Assembly: GCF_000010305.1 (NCBI RefSeq)
Contig: NC_012489.1
Span: 4,223,646 to 4,287,645, forward strand
Source: Gemmatimonas aurantiaca T-27
Lineage (GTDB): Bacteria; Gemmatimonadota; Gemmatimonadetes; Gemmatimonadales; Gemmatimonadaceae
Length of the DNA stretch: 64,000 nucleotides
Direction of reading: 5' to 3'
Position numbers and translations under genes: made by a program. Below the pieces are notes generated by a model. It ran no database searches. It saw nothing but the letters and a program-made list of their open reading frames with translations, and was not told the origin of the DNA. This document shows, piece after piece, positions 18,934 through 28,486 of the stretch. Numbering within the stretch: the stretch's first letter is position 1; each line of letters opens with the position of its first letter.

Positions 18934-21498
18934 ATGCGCTATAGCCCATCTCCACTTGCCTCGGTCGGTCTGGCGACCGCAGGCCTCTTGCTCGGTGCCT
19001 GCGCGCCGAAACCCACGCCGGCACCTGCGCCCGCTCCGGCGGCGAGCCGTCCTGCGGGAGCAACAACCCCTGCCCCGGGTGGCGCGCCCAGCGCACAGCC
19101 TGCTGGTGGTGCAGCCGGCGGCGGACAGGATCCGCAGCCTCGCGCCTACAACGCCGTCATCACATCGCGCGCGGTGACCAAGAGCGGCGTGTTCAAGGTG
19201 CACCAGGTGGGCTCGCGTCTGTACTTCGAGATTCCCCGCGCCGAGCTGGGCAAGGACTATGTAGTGGTCACCACGCTGGCCGGTACGCCCGATGAAATCG
19301 GCCTTCGCGGCACCCAGGGTGGCAACAACGTGGTGCGCTTCGAACGCCGCGATCATCGCATCTATGTGCGCGAAGCCTCGTTCCGGGACATGATTGCCGA
19401 TACGGCCGCTTCGCAGCGGCTGGCAGCGGAACTGATCGGCGTGACCAAAATCCTCGCCGCGCTCAACGTCGAAGCCTATGGCCCCGACAGTGCCGCGGTG
19501 GTGGAGGTGACGCGCATGTTCACGGGCGGCGTACCCGAATACTCGGCGCTCGGACGTCGTGCACAGGTGGATGCCGCCCGATCATACATCGAACGGTTCG
19601 CCGCCTACTCGCGCAATGTGAACGTGACGGCCGTGCAGTCCTTCACGCCGCAGGGTGCGGCGCCGGCAGGTGGCGGTGGCCCGCCGGGCGCGGCCAACCC
19701 CAATGCGCCCAGTACGGAGAAGTACACCTTCTCCATCGCCAAGCTGCCGGAACAACCGATGATGCCGCGCATGCACGACGAACGCGTGGGCTACGGCACC
19801 GTGGTGCAGCGGGATTTCTCCGGGGCCACCCAGCGCGTGGAAACGCGGCGCTACATCTCGCGGTGGCGCCTCGAGTGCAGTGATCGCAAGGTGGGCAACC
19901 TGTGTGTGCCCAAGAAGCCCATCACGTATTACCTCGACCCGGCCACACCGGCCTGGATCAAGCCGTGGATCCGCAAGGGCATCGAAGCCTGGGTGCCGGC
20001 GTTCGAGGCGGCCGGTTTTCATCAGGGTATCGTCGCGGCCGAAGCACCCGCCAACGATCCCGATTTCTCGGGTGAAGATGCCACGGTGAGCATGGTGCGC
20101 TGGTTGCCGTCGGCCACCGAAAATGCCGTGGGTCCATCGCTCAAGGATCCGCGCACCGGTGAAATTCTCGACGCCGATGTGCAGACGTATCTCAACGTCA
20201 TGAACCTGACGCGGGCCTGGTACTTCACGCAGGTCGCACCGCTCGATCCGCGCGCGCAGAAGCTGCCGTTCCCTGACACACTGGCCGGGCGTTTGCTCGA
20301 GTACGTGACCGCGCACGAAGTGGGACACACACTGGGCTTCCCGCACAACTTCAAGGCCAGCTCGATGTATCCGCTGGACTCGGTGCGCTCGAAGACGTGG
20401 GTGGCCAAGATGGGCCACACGCCCACGCTGATGGACTATTCGCGCTACAACTATGTCGCGCAACCCGAAGATGGTATCGCGCTGGACGACCTGATCCCCA
20501 AGGTCGGTCCGTATGACATCTATGCCGTGAAGTGGGGCTACAGCCCCATCGCCGGAGCCCGCACGCCAGACGACGAGCGTCGTCAGCTCGACCAGTGGGC
20601 ACGCATGCAGGACACCATTCCGTGGTATCGCTTCAGCGGTGATGCCGGCGGTGTGGACCCCGCAGAACAGTCGGAAGCCGTTGGTGATGCCGACGCCGTG
20701 CGCGCCACCGCACTGGGCATCAAGAATCTCAAGCGCGTGATGGGGTTCCTGGAGAGCGCCACGGCGTGGAAGGAAGGCGACACGTACGACAATCTCGAGG
20801 AACTGTACGGCCGCACCGTGAATCAGTGGGCCACCGAGCTCGGTCACGTGGCGCGCATCGTCGGTTCCGAATACCGACACGAGAAGGTGGTGGGTCAGGT
20901 CGGTCCGATCTGGCGCAACGTGGAGCCGGCACGCCAGAAGGAAGCCGTGCAATTCCTGCTCGACAACGCCTACGTCACGCCCACCTGGTTGCTCGACGAA
21001 AATATCCTGCGCAAAGTGGAGCCGAGCGGCTCCCTGAATCGTGTGGGCGCCGCGCAGGCCCGCTCACTCACCGCCATGCTGGCCAACGACCGGCTCGTGC
21101 GCATGGTCGAACTGGAAGCCCGGGCGAGCACACGGCGGGATGTGTATCCGGTGGCCGAGCTGCTCACCGATCTGCGCCGTGGGCTGTGGAAGGAGACGGC
21201 AACGGGCGCGCCGATCGACGCGTTCCGTCGCCGTTTGCAGCGCGTGTATCTCGAGCAGATGGCGGCGAAGATCAATCCGCCGACACCGGCCGCTGGTGGT
21301 CAGGGCGGCCAGGGTGGTGGGTTCGGCGGACAGGCACCGGTGAGCCCGGCCGACATCCGTCCCATCATCAAGAGCGAAATGCGAGCGCTCGACGCGCAGC
21401 TCGCGGCGGCGATTGGCCGGACCAGTGACCGCATGAGCAAGGCGCACCTCGAAGATGCGCGCGACCAGATCAAGACGATGCTGGATCCCAAGAACTGA
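18934..21498 (+). CDS. Zinc-dependent metzincin-like lipoprotein protease (DUF5117/DUF4953 type), copy 1
   Basis: 854-aa lipoprotein: signal peptide with lipobox LGAC, then a Pro/Ala-rich tether (to about residue 65). An N-terminal beta domain follows, then CSDRKVGNLCVPKKPITYYLDP and the catalytic domain with HEVGHTLGFPH (His461, His465, His471), which fits HExxHxxGxxH, and a Met-turn in LMDYSRY. This is the architecture of the DUF5118-DUF5117-DUF4953 zinc protease family. It presumably acts in the periplasm or at the outer membrane; substrate unknown. A Gly-rich insert (GGQGGQGGGFGG) lies near the C terminus. It ends at a strong bidirectional terminator and has a close paralogue 1 kb downstream. 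Confidence 0.9.
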   Translation: MRYSPSPLASVGLATAGLLLGACAPKPTPAPAPAPAASRPAGATTPAPGGAPSAQPAGGAAGGGQDPQPRAYNAVITSRAVTKSGVFKVHQVGSRLYFEIPRAELGKDYVVVTTLAGTPDEIGLRGTQGGNNVVRFERRDHRIYVREASFRDMIADTAASQRLAAELIGVTKILAALNVEAYGPDSAAVVEVTRMFTGGVPEYSALGRRAQVDAARSYIERFAAYSRNVNVTAVQSFTPQGAAPAGGGGPPGAANPNAPSTEKYTFSIAKLPEQPMMPRMHDERVGYGTVVQRDFSGATQRVETRRYISRWRLECSDRKVGNLCVPKKPITYYLDPATPAWIKPWIRKGIEAWVPAFEAAGFHQGIVAAEAPANDPDFSGEDATVSMVRWLPSATENAVGPSLKDPRTGEILDADVQTYLNVMNLTRAWYFTQVAPLDPRAQKLPFPDTLAGRLLEYVTAHEVGHTLGFPHNFKASSMYPLDSVRSKTWVAKMGHTPTLMDYSRYNYVAQPEDGIALDDLIPKVGPYDIYAVKWGYSPIAGARTPDDERRQLDQWARMQDTIPWYRFSGDAGGVDPAEQSEAVGDADAVRATALGIKNLKRVMGFLESATAWKEGDTYDNLEELYGRTVNQWATELGHVARIVGSEYRHEKVVGQVGPIWRNVEPARQKEAVQFLLDNAYVTPTWLLDENILRKVEPSGSLNRVGAAQARSLTAMLANDRLVRMVELEARASTRRDVYPVAELLTDLRRGLWKETATGAPIDAFRRRLQRVYLEQMAAKINPPTPAAGGQGGQGGGFGGQAPVSPADIRPIIKSEMRALDAQLAAAIGRTSDRMSKAHLEDARDQIKTMLDPKN

Positions 21499-21517
21499 TT
21501 CAGCGCCGCGAAGCAAA

Positions 21518-21556
21518 ACGGGCTGCCGGAGAGGTCTCCGGCAGCCCGTTCGTTTT
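21518..21556. terminator. Strong bidirectional terminator
   Basis: A perfect 13-bp stem (21518-21530 with 21537-21549) with a 6-nt loop is followed on the plus strand by TCGTTTTT. On the minus strand the stem is followed by TTTT. It separates the convergent protease and PEP-CTERM genes. Confidence 0.9.
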
Positions 21557-21585
21557 TCACACCGTCCAGCAGGAAACAACCGCGC

Positions 21586-22260
21586 TCAGACCGTCCGACG
21601 GCGCGCCACTACCGCCAGGCCCGCCAGGCCGGCCGCCATCAACACCCAGGTGGACGGCTCCGGCACCACCGTACTGGCCGCCGTGAACTCGGTCACCAGA
21701 CCATAGTGCTCAGCCCCGAGGCCAAAATCGTGCATACGGCTGGTCACGGTATTGGCCGCGTCATGACGCCCCTGATAGTACGCAAAACCACCGGTCGGAT
21801 GCGTGAGGCCACTCACGCGAATGTCGAGCAGCAGGTTGCCGTTCGCAGGATTGTACTGAAAGGGCGCGCCGCTGAAGGAGAGCACCGACGGCGCAGCGCC
21901 ACCCGTCAACTGGAAGACGCCGAACAGTGCCGCATCGGCGCCGACGTTGTTGTCCATCGTCGTGCTGAGGCCATTCACCGGGGCCGTCGTGGTGGACAGG
22001 TAGAACGAGTAGGTGCCACTGTTCAGCGAACCCGCCGAACTGGCGCCCAGAAAGAAGGAGATCGACCCGATGTTGATGGGCGCAAAGGCCGAGGCGCTGT
22101 AGACCTGCTGATACCGGGTCGATGGGTTGCCAGCATACAAGCACCCAAAGGGGAAGCAGTTCTCGTCGGTTGCAGGGCCGCCCACCACCTGCGCCTGCAG
22201 GGGAGACACGAGGAGGGTCGTGGCGACGGCGAGACGCGTCAAAAATCGAACAGACTTCAC
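21586..22260 (-). CDS. PEP-CTERM sorting domain protein
   Basis: 224-aa exported protein from GTG 22260 (VKSVRFLTRLAV), chosen because a signal peptide ending near LQAQ begins there. The C terminus has the tripartite sorting signal VPEPST, a hydrophobic helix (VLMAAGLAGLAVVA) and a basic RRR tail, recognised by exosortase (EpsH/XrtA-type) and associated with exopolysaccharide-producing bacteria. The mature part is a beta-rich domain (ISFFLGASSAG, YSFYLSTT) with two Cys near the N terminus. No exosortase gene is in the window. It is encoded on the opposite strand between the two protease paralogues. Confidence 0.88.
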   Translation of the reverse strand: MKSVRFLTRLAVATTLLVSPLQAQVVGGPATDENCFPFGCLYAGNPSTRYQQVYSASAFAPINIGSISFFLGASSAGSLNSGTYSFYLSTTTAPVNGLSTTMDNNVGADAALFGVFQLTGGAAPSVLSFSGAPFQYNPANGNLLLDIRVSGLTHPTGGFAYYQGRHDAANTVTSRMHDFGLGAEHYGLVTEFTAASTVVPEPSTWVLMAAGLAGLAVVARRRTV

Positions 22261-22515
22261 GTGGTTTTCCAGGGATAAAAAAGACTTTTGCGGGGAGGAA
22301 AGTGCTCCTCCTTGCAGATGTCGCATCCTGACCGGCGCGGTCTCATTCGACAATGGGACCTACAGCCCCCTGCCGGGGCGACAGATGCCTCTTCCGTCCA
22401 GAGACGGGACTGACGACCGCGCCGACTCGGCCCTAGACTCCAGCCACACACGGGTCGGACCAGGTCGCCTCGGCGAGCCTCCGGCCGGTGGCCTTTCTCT
22501 CTCCTGTCAGGTCCA

Positions 22516-25101
22516 ATGCACAACCGTCGTTTCATGCCGCTTCTGGCGGCGGGCCTCGTGCTCGCCGCCTGCCGCCCGGCCAGCAAGCCGGCGCCTGCTG
22601 CGACTCCTGCCGCAACGCCCGCAGGTGCCAACAATCGACCGGCCGGTCAGACACCTGCCGGTCCAACCGCTGGCCAGCCGCCCGCCGGCACTCCCAATCT
22701 GTCGGCGCTTGCCGGCGCACTGGGTGGTCAGGGTGAACCGACGCCGCGTCCGTACGCCACCGTGATCACCTCACGCGCCAGGTCGAAGCAGGGCGTGTTT
22801 GCGGTGCACCAGGTCGGCGCGCGCCTCTATTTCGAAGTCCCCGCCGCGCAGTTGGGCAAAGACTTCATGGTCACCACCGTGCTGGCCGGCACCAACGCCG
22901 CGATCACGGGCAGCACCAACGGCCCCACGCGCCTCGTGCGTTTCGAGCGCCGCGACAACCGCATCCTGCTGCGGGACGTCAACTACAACAACGTCGCCTC
23001 CGACACCACGCTGCAGACCGCGCGCGCGATGTCGCTGATCGAGTTCTTCCCGATTCTCGCGTCGTTCAACGTGGATGCGTACGGCAAGGACAGCGCCGCC
23101 GTCATTGAAGTGACGCGCCTGTTCACCGGCGGCGTGCAGGAGTTCACCGCCAACGGCCGACGCGCCGCCGTCGATGCCTCACGCTCGTTCATCGACAAGT
23201 TCTCGGCGTTCTCACGCAATGTGAACGTGACGGCCGTACAGACCTTCACGCCGCAGGCCACGCCGGGCGCAGCACCGTTGCCGATTTTTGGCGGCGGTGG
23301 TGGTGCCGTCACGACCACCACGGAAGCGTACACCTTCTCGATCGTGCGGCTGCCGGACGATCCGATGATGCCGCGTCTCGCTGACGAACGCGTCGGATTT
23401 TTCTCCCGGGCCCGCACCGATTTTGGGTCACGCGAACAGCGGGTGCTGCCACGTCGCTACATCAGCCGCTGGCGCCTCGAGTGCTCCGATCGCAAGCAGG
23501 GTAACCTCTGCGTGCCGAAGAAGCCGATCACGTACTACGTCGATCCGGCCACACCCACCTGGCTCGTACCCTGGGTGAAGGCGGGCATCGAAGAGTGGCA
23601 GCCGGCGTTCGAAGCGGCGGGCTTTGCCAAGGGCATCATCGCCGGCGATGCGCCGAACGATCCCGAGTTCTCGGGTGAAGATGCCAGTGTGGCCATGATC
23701 CGCTGGTTGCCGTCGCCGGTGGCCAATGCGCAGGGCCCGAGTCTGGTCGATCCGCGCACCGGCGAGATCATCGACGCCGATGTGCAGATGTATCACAACA
23801 TTCTGGACCTGCAGCGTGAGTGGTACTTCTCGCAGGTTGGACATCTCGACAAGCGCGCGCAGACGTTCCCGTTCCCCGATTCGCTGATGGGACGGCTCAT
23901 TCAGTTTGTCGTGGCACACGAAGTGGGACACACGCTGGGCTTCCCGCACAACTTCAAGGGCAGCTCGATGTACCCGCTGGATTCGGTGCGCTCGAAAACG
24001 TGGGTGGCGAAGATGGGCCACTCGCCGTCGATCATGGACTACGCGCGTTTCAATTACGTGGCGCAGCCGGAAGACAACATCCCGCTGGCCGATCTCGTGC
24101 CGCGGGTGGGCGTGTACGACACCTACGCCGTGAAGTGGGGATACTCGCCCATCGCCGGTGCCACGTCTCCGGAAGGCGAACTGCGTCAGCTCGATGCGTG
24201 GGCGCGCATGCAGGACACCATTCCGTGGTATCGCTTTGCCAGTGATGCCGGTGCCGGCGGTGCCGATCCGGGTGAACAGTCGGAAGCCATCGGTGATGCC
24301 GACGCCGTCGCGGCCACGGCGCTGGGCTTCAAGAACATCGCCCGCGTCATGAAGCTGGTGGACGGCGCAGCGAGCGGTGACAAGACCGCCGATTTCTCGC
24401 TGCTGCGGGCCACCTACAACGGCGTGATCAATCAGTGGGCACTCGAAGCCAACCACGTCACGAAGATCGTGGGTGGTCTCGACAAGCAGGAAAAGCGCCA
24501 GAGCCAGAGTGGCCCGGTGTGGACGCCGGTATCACGCACCCGGCAGAAGGCGGCGGTGAAGTTCCTGAACGAGCAGGTGTTCGCCACGCCCGCCTATCTG
24601 ATCGACGTGCCCACGCTGCGCCGGCTCGAATCGGAAGGAAACATCAACCGCGTCGTGAACGCGCAGGCCCGCGCACTGGGCAGCTTGCTCAACAACACCA
24701 AGCTGCAGCGCCTCGTGGAAATCGAAGCCACGTCCAGCAGCCAGGCCACCGTATACCCGGTGGGCGAGATGCTGACCGACGTGCGCCGGGGCTTGTGGAG
24801 TGAAGTGGCGAGCGGCAAGGCCATCACGGCCTACCGTCGTCGCCTGCAGAACGTGTACCTCGAGCAGATGGCCACCAAGATCAAGCCGCCGGCCACGTCG
24901 GCCGCCGAGGTGCAGATCTCCCAGTTGCTGGGCATTCCGCTGTCCCAGCCGCGCGATTTCCGCGCCATCGTGAAGGATGAGGTGCGCACCCTCGATCGTG
25001 AGCTGGCCAACGCGATCGGCCGGACCAGCGACCGCGCGTCACGGGCGCACCTGCAGGACGCCCGCGACCAGATCAAGGCCATGCTGGACACGGACAAGTA
25101 G
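22516..25101 (+). CDS. Zinc-dependent metzincin-like lipoprotein protease (DUF5117/DUF4953 type), copy 2
   Basis: 861-aa paralogue of the gene at 18934. Lipobox LAAC and a Pro/Ala/Thr tether are followed by the same domain order. The catalytic motif is HEVGHTLGFPH (from about His468) with Met-turn IMDYARF, and long shared blocks such as CSDRKQGNLCVPKKP and SSMYPLDSVRSKTWV. The tether and the loop before the catalytic domain (FGGGGGAVTTTTE) differ most from copy 1. Tandem duplication is likely. Predicted to be an envelope-anchored protease; no substrate evidence. A perfect stem-loop follows at 25111. Confidence 0.9.
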   Translation: MHNRRFMPLLAAGLVLAACRPASKPAPAATPAATPAGANNRPAGQTPAGPTAGQPPAGTPNLSALAGALGGQGEPTPRPYATVITSRARSKQGVFAVHQVGARLYFEVPAAQLGKDFMVTTVLAGTNAAITGSTNGPTRLVRFERRDNRILLRDVNYNNVASDTTLQTARAMSLIEFFPILASFNVDAYGKDSAAVIEVTRLFTGGVQEFTANGRRAAVDASRSFIDKFSAFSRNVNVTAVQTFTPQATPGAAPLPIFGGGGGAVTTTTEAYTFSIVRLPDDPMMPRLADERVGFFSRARTDFGSREQRVLPRRYISRWRLECSDRKQGNLCVPKKPITYYVDPATPTWLVPWVKAGIEEWQPAFEAAGFAKGIIAGDAPNDPEFSGEDASVAMIRWLPSPVANAQGPSLVDPRTGEIIDADVQMYHNILDLQREWYFSQVGHLDKRAQTFPFPDSLMGRLIQFVVAHEVGHTLGFPHNFKGSSMYPLDSVRSKTWVAKMGHSPSIMDYARFNYVAQPEDNIPLADLVPRVGVYDTYAVKWGYSPIAGATSPEGELRQLDAWARMQDTIPWYRFASDAGAGGADPGEQSEAIGDADAVAATALGFKNIARVMKLVDGAASGDKTADFSLLRATYNGVINQWALEANHVTKIVGGLDKQEKRQSQSGPVWTPVSRTRQKAAVKFLNEQVFATPAYLIDVPTLRRLESEGNINRVVNAQARALGSLLNNTKLQRLVEIEATSSSQATVYPVGEMLTDVRRGLWSEVASGKAITAYRRRLQNVYLEQMATKIKPPATSAAEVQISQLLGIPLSQPRDFRAIVKDEVRTLDRELANAIGRTSDRASRAHLQDARDQIKAMLDTDK

Positions 25102-25110
25102 CCCTGGACC

Positions 25111-25138
25111 GCCCAGGCAAGCGACGACTTGCCTGGGC
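25111..25138 (+). terminator. Hairpin after protease copy 2 (weak terminator)
   Basis: An 11-bp perfect stem GCCCAGGCAAG / CTTGCCTGGGC with a 6-nt loop, 10 nt after the stop, but without a T tract. It may be a Rho-dependent or RNA-stability hairpin rather than an intrinsic terminator. Confidence 0.45.
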
Positions 25139-25291
25139 AACAGGCCGGATTTCAGGGGGTGGTCGTGCAATCGCGCGGCCACCCCGCATTTTTCCCCCGT
25201 CCCCGGAGCGTATTCGGGGCATGCCACGTAGAACCACTGTGCCGGGCGAGTCAGAAGCGCCCGCGGTACCGGCGTCTCCCGCTCCTCAGCC

Positions 25292-28200
25292 ATGTGGATT
25301 GTACAACTCGCCCTTCGGCGCCCCTACACCTTCATCGTCGGCGCGCTGTTGGTGGTGCTTTTCGGTGTCCTCTCGGCCATCCGGATGCCCACGGACATCC
25401 TGCCGGAGCTCGACATTCCGGTGGTCTCGGTCATCTGGTCGTACAACGGCCTCCCGCCCGAGGAAATGGAGCGCCGGTTTGGGACGCCCTATGAGCGCGC
25501 GGTCACAACCACCGTCAACGACGTCGAGCATATCGAGTCGCAGTCGCTGGCTGGCGTCACCGTCATCAAGGTGTTTTTCCAGCCGGGCGCACGCATCGAG
25601 TCGGCGGTGGCGCAGCTCGCCGCCGTGTCCCAGTCCATTCTGCGCATCATGCCGCCGGGTGCGGCCGCGCCGTTCATCGTGCGGTACAACGCCGCCAATG
25701 TGCCGGTGCTGCAGCTCGCGCTGGGCGGCGACTCGCTGTCCGAGCAGCAACTGTCAGACCTTGGCACCAACGGCATCCGCACCCGCCTCGCCACCGTGCG
25801 CGGCGCCAGTGTGCCACAGCCCTATGGCGGCCGATCACGACTGATCAACGTGGATCTGGACCCGGTCCAGCTCTTCGCGCGCGGCCTCTCGCCCACCGAC
25901 GTCAGCGACGCCATCACGGCGCAGAACCTCGTGCTGCCGGGCGGTACGGCCAAGATCGGCGAACGCGAGTATGTGGTGCGCCTCAACGGCAGTCCGGACA
26001 TGGTCGAGGCCATGAACGACCTGCCCATCCGGGTGGTCAACGGCGCGCTGGTGCGCATTCGTGATGTCGCCTATGTGCGCGACGGCTATTCGGTACAGAC
26101 CAACATCGTGCACCGTGATGGTGTGCGTGGCGCGCTGATTCAGGTGCTCAAGTCGGGTGGCGCCTCCACCATCGACGTGGTGAACCGTGTGCGCGAGGCG
26201 CTTCCGGGCATCCTCGCCACGCTGCCACCGGCCCTCAAGGTCGACATTCTCGCCGACCAGTCGCTGTTCGTGAAGGCGGCGCTCAAGGGCGTGGTCATCG
26301 AAGCCCTCATCGCGGCCTGCCTCACGGCGGCCATGATTCTGATCTTTCTGGGTAGCTGGCGCTCCACGCTCATCGTTGCGCTGTCCATTCCGCTGTCGAT
26401 TCTGTGCTCGGTCACCGTGCTGTCCATGCTGGGACAGACGCTCAACGTGATGACGCTGGGTGGCCTCGCGCTCGCCGTGGGTGTACTGGTCGACGATGCC
26501 ACGGTGGGCATCGAGAACATCCACCGTGTGCAGGAACACGAACCCGATATCGAGAAGGCCATTCTCGATGGCGCCGGTCAGATTGCCATCCCGACGCTGG
26601 TGTCGACGCTCGCGATCTGCATCGTGTTCGTGCCGATCTTCTTCCTGAGCGGCGCAGCAGGCTCGCTGTTCCGTCCCTTGGCGATGGCGGTGGTGTTTGC
26701 GATGATGGCGTCGTACGTCATCTCCCGCACCCTGGTGCCCACCCTGGTGCGGTACGCCATGGAGCGCGAGCGTGCGCTCGAAGCCAAGCGTGCCGGCATG
26801 CCGAAGCGCCCCGGCTTCTTCGCGCAATTCCACCACAGCTTCGAGCACCGCTTCGAACAGTGGCGCGTGAATTACCGGGAGACGATCACCACCATGCTGG
26901 CACGCCCCGCGCGCCTGATGACGGTGGCGGGGCTCGTCGTGCTCTCGGCCGCCGCACTCTCGCCGTGGCTGGGTCGCGACTTCTTCCCGCAGATCGATGC
27001 CGGCCAGATCCGCCTGCACCTGCGCGCACCGGTGGGCACCCGCCTCGAAGAAACCGCGCGCATCGTGGCCGCCGTGGAAGCCCGCATTCGCGACATCATT
27101 CCGCCGGGTGATCTCGCCACGATGATCGACAACATCGGACTCGCGACGACCAGCTCCACCAATCTGGCGTACAGCGACAATCCGACCATCGGCATGACCG
27201 ACGCCGATCTGCTCATCTCACTCACCGAACATCGGGTCGGCAAGACGGCGGACTATGCGCGGCGCATTCGCCGCATGGTGCGTGACGAATTCCCCGATGT
27301 GCTGGTGTTCTTCCAGTCGGCCGACATCGTCGGGCAGATTCTCAACGCCGGCCTGCCGGCACCGGTGAACGTGCAGGTGGTGGGTGCCAACCGGGCCGAG
27401 AACATCAAGGTGGCGCGTGTGCTGGAGGAGCGGATCAAGAAGATCCCCGGTGCCGTGGATGTGTACCTGCAGCAGCGTCTCGAAGCGCCGCAGCTCAACG
27501 TGACGGTGGACCGTGCCCGCGCCGCGTCGATGTCGCTCACACAGCGTGATGTGGCGAACGATCTGCTGGTGTCGCTGGCGTCCAGCGGCCAGGCGCAGCC
27601 GAATGTGTGGCTCAATCCGCAGAACGGCGTGCAGTACAGTGTGAGCGTGCAAACGCCGCAGTATCGCATCGCGTCCATCGAAGACATCGGCCGCACGCCG
27701 GTGCTCAGTGCGGCGGGTGTCAACAGCGGTGCGATGCCACAGCTCTTCCAGAACATCGCCACCGTGCAGCGTGGCACGAGCGTGGGTGTCATCAGCCACT
27801 ACGATGTGGCACCGGTCTACGATGTGTATGCCAACGTGCTCGATCGTGATCTGGGGGCCGTGGCCGGTGACATCGATGTGGTGCTCGATTCCCTCAAGGA
27901 ATCGCTGCCGCGTGGTACCACCCTGGTGATGCGCGGACAGGTGGCCAGCATGCGCACCTCGTACACCGGCCTGGCGACGGGCCTCGTGTTCGCGATTGTG
28001 CTGGTGTACCTGATCATGGTCATCAACTTCCAGTCGTGGCTCGACCCGCTCATCATCGCTTGCGCGCTGCCGTTGGCCCTGGCCGGCGTGATCTGGGCAC
28101 TGTATGCCTGCGGCAACACGATCAGTGTGCCGGCCTTCATGGGCGCCATCATGAGTATGGGTGTGGCCACCGCCAACGGCATTCTCGTGGTGTCCTTCGC

Positions 28201-28486
28201 CAATGAACGCATGGACGCAGGGCTCACCGCGCTCGAGGCTGCCATTGAAGCGGCGGCCACGCGTCTGCGCCCAGTGATCATGACGGCGCTGGCCATGATC
28301 GTGGGTATGGTGCCGATGGCGCTGGGACTCGGTGAAGGTGGCGAGCAGAACGCGCCGCTCGGCCGCGCCGTGATCGGCGGCTTGCTCTTTGCGACATTTG
28401 CGACGCTGACCCTGCTTCCCTTTGTTTACAGCCGCCTGCGTGCTCACCGGCACGGGGTGGTTCTCCCGCTGGAATTGACCTCGTGA
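25292..28486 (+). CDS. RND efflux permease (AcrB/HAE-like)
   Basis: 1064-aa inner-membrane resistance-nodulation-division pump driven by proton influx. N terminus VQLALRRPYTFIVGALLVVLFGVLSAIRMPTDILPELD-like opening is typical, with TM1 at about residues 10-30. TM2-TM6 cluster lies at about 335-500 and includes GVLVDDATVGIENI (about 396-410), holding the paired Asp of the proton relay, and a second cluster at about 870-1050. The lengths suit the hydrophobic/amphiphilic efflux type rather than the metal-exporting CusA type. The adaptor gene follows with overlapping stop and start, giving the unusual order permease then adaptor. No outer-membrane factor is present here. Confidence 0.93.
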   Translation: MWIVQLALRRPYTFIVGALLVVLFGVLSAIRMPTDILPELDIPVVSVIWSYNGLPPEEMERRFGTPYERAVTTTVNDVEHIESQSLAGVTVIKVFFQPGARIESAVAQLAAVSQSILRIMPPGAAAPFIVRYNAANVPVLQLALGGDSLSEQQLSDLGTNGIRTRLATVRGASVPQPYGGRSRLINVDLDPVQLFARGLSPTDVSDAITAQNLVLPGGTAKIGEREYVVRLNGSPDMVEAMNDLPIRVVNGALVRIRDVAYVRDGYSVQTNIVHRDGVRGALIQVLKSGGASTIDVVNRVREALPGILATLPPALKVDILADQSLFVKAALKGVVIEALIAACLTAAMILIFLGSWRSTLIVALSIPLSILCSVTVLSMLGQTLNVMTLGGLALAVGVLVDDATVGIENIHRVQEHEPDIEKAILDGAGQIAIPTLVSTLAICIVFVPIFFLSGAAGSLFRPLAMAVVFAMMASYVISRTLVPTLVRYAMERERALEAKRAGMPKRPGFFAQFHHSFEHRFEQWRVNYRETITTMLARPARLMTVAGLVVLSAAALSPWLGRDFFPQIDAGQIRLHLRAPVGTRLEETARIVAAVEARIRDIIPPGDLATMIDNIGLATTSSTNLAYSDNPTIGMTDADLLISLTEHRVGKTADYARRIRRMVRDEFPDVLVFFQSADIVGQILNAGLPAPVNVQVVGANRAENIKVARVLEERIKKIPGAVDVYLQQRLEAPQLNVTVDRARAASMSLTQRDVANDLLVSLASSGQAQPNVWLNPQNGVQYSVSVQTPQYRIASIEDIGRTPVLSAAGVNSGAMPQLFQNIATVQRGTSVGVISHYDVAPVYDVYANVLDRDLGAVAGDIDVVLDSLKESLPRGTTLVMRGQVASMRTSYTGLATGLVFAIVLVYLIMVINFQSWLDPLIIACALPLALAGVIWALYACGNTISVPAFMGAIMSMGVATANGILVVSFANERMDAGLTALEAAIEAAATRLRPVIMTALAMIVGMVPMALGLGEGGEQNAPLGRAVIGGLLFATFATLTLLPFVYSRLRAHRHGVVLPLELTS

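Noticed and set aside
19582-20952. 456-aa open frame antisense to protease copy 1
   Set aside because: Shadow of the protease gene; a similar shadow occurs antisense to copy 2, as expected from shared codon usage.
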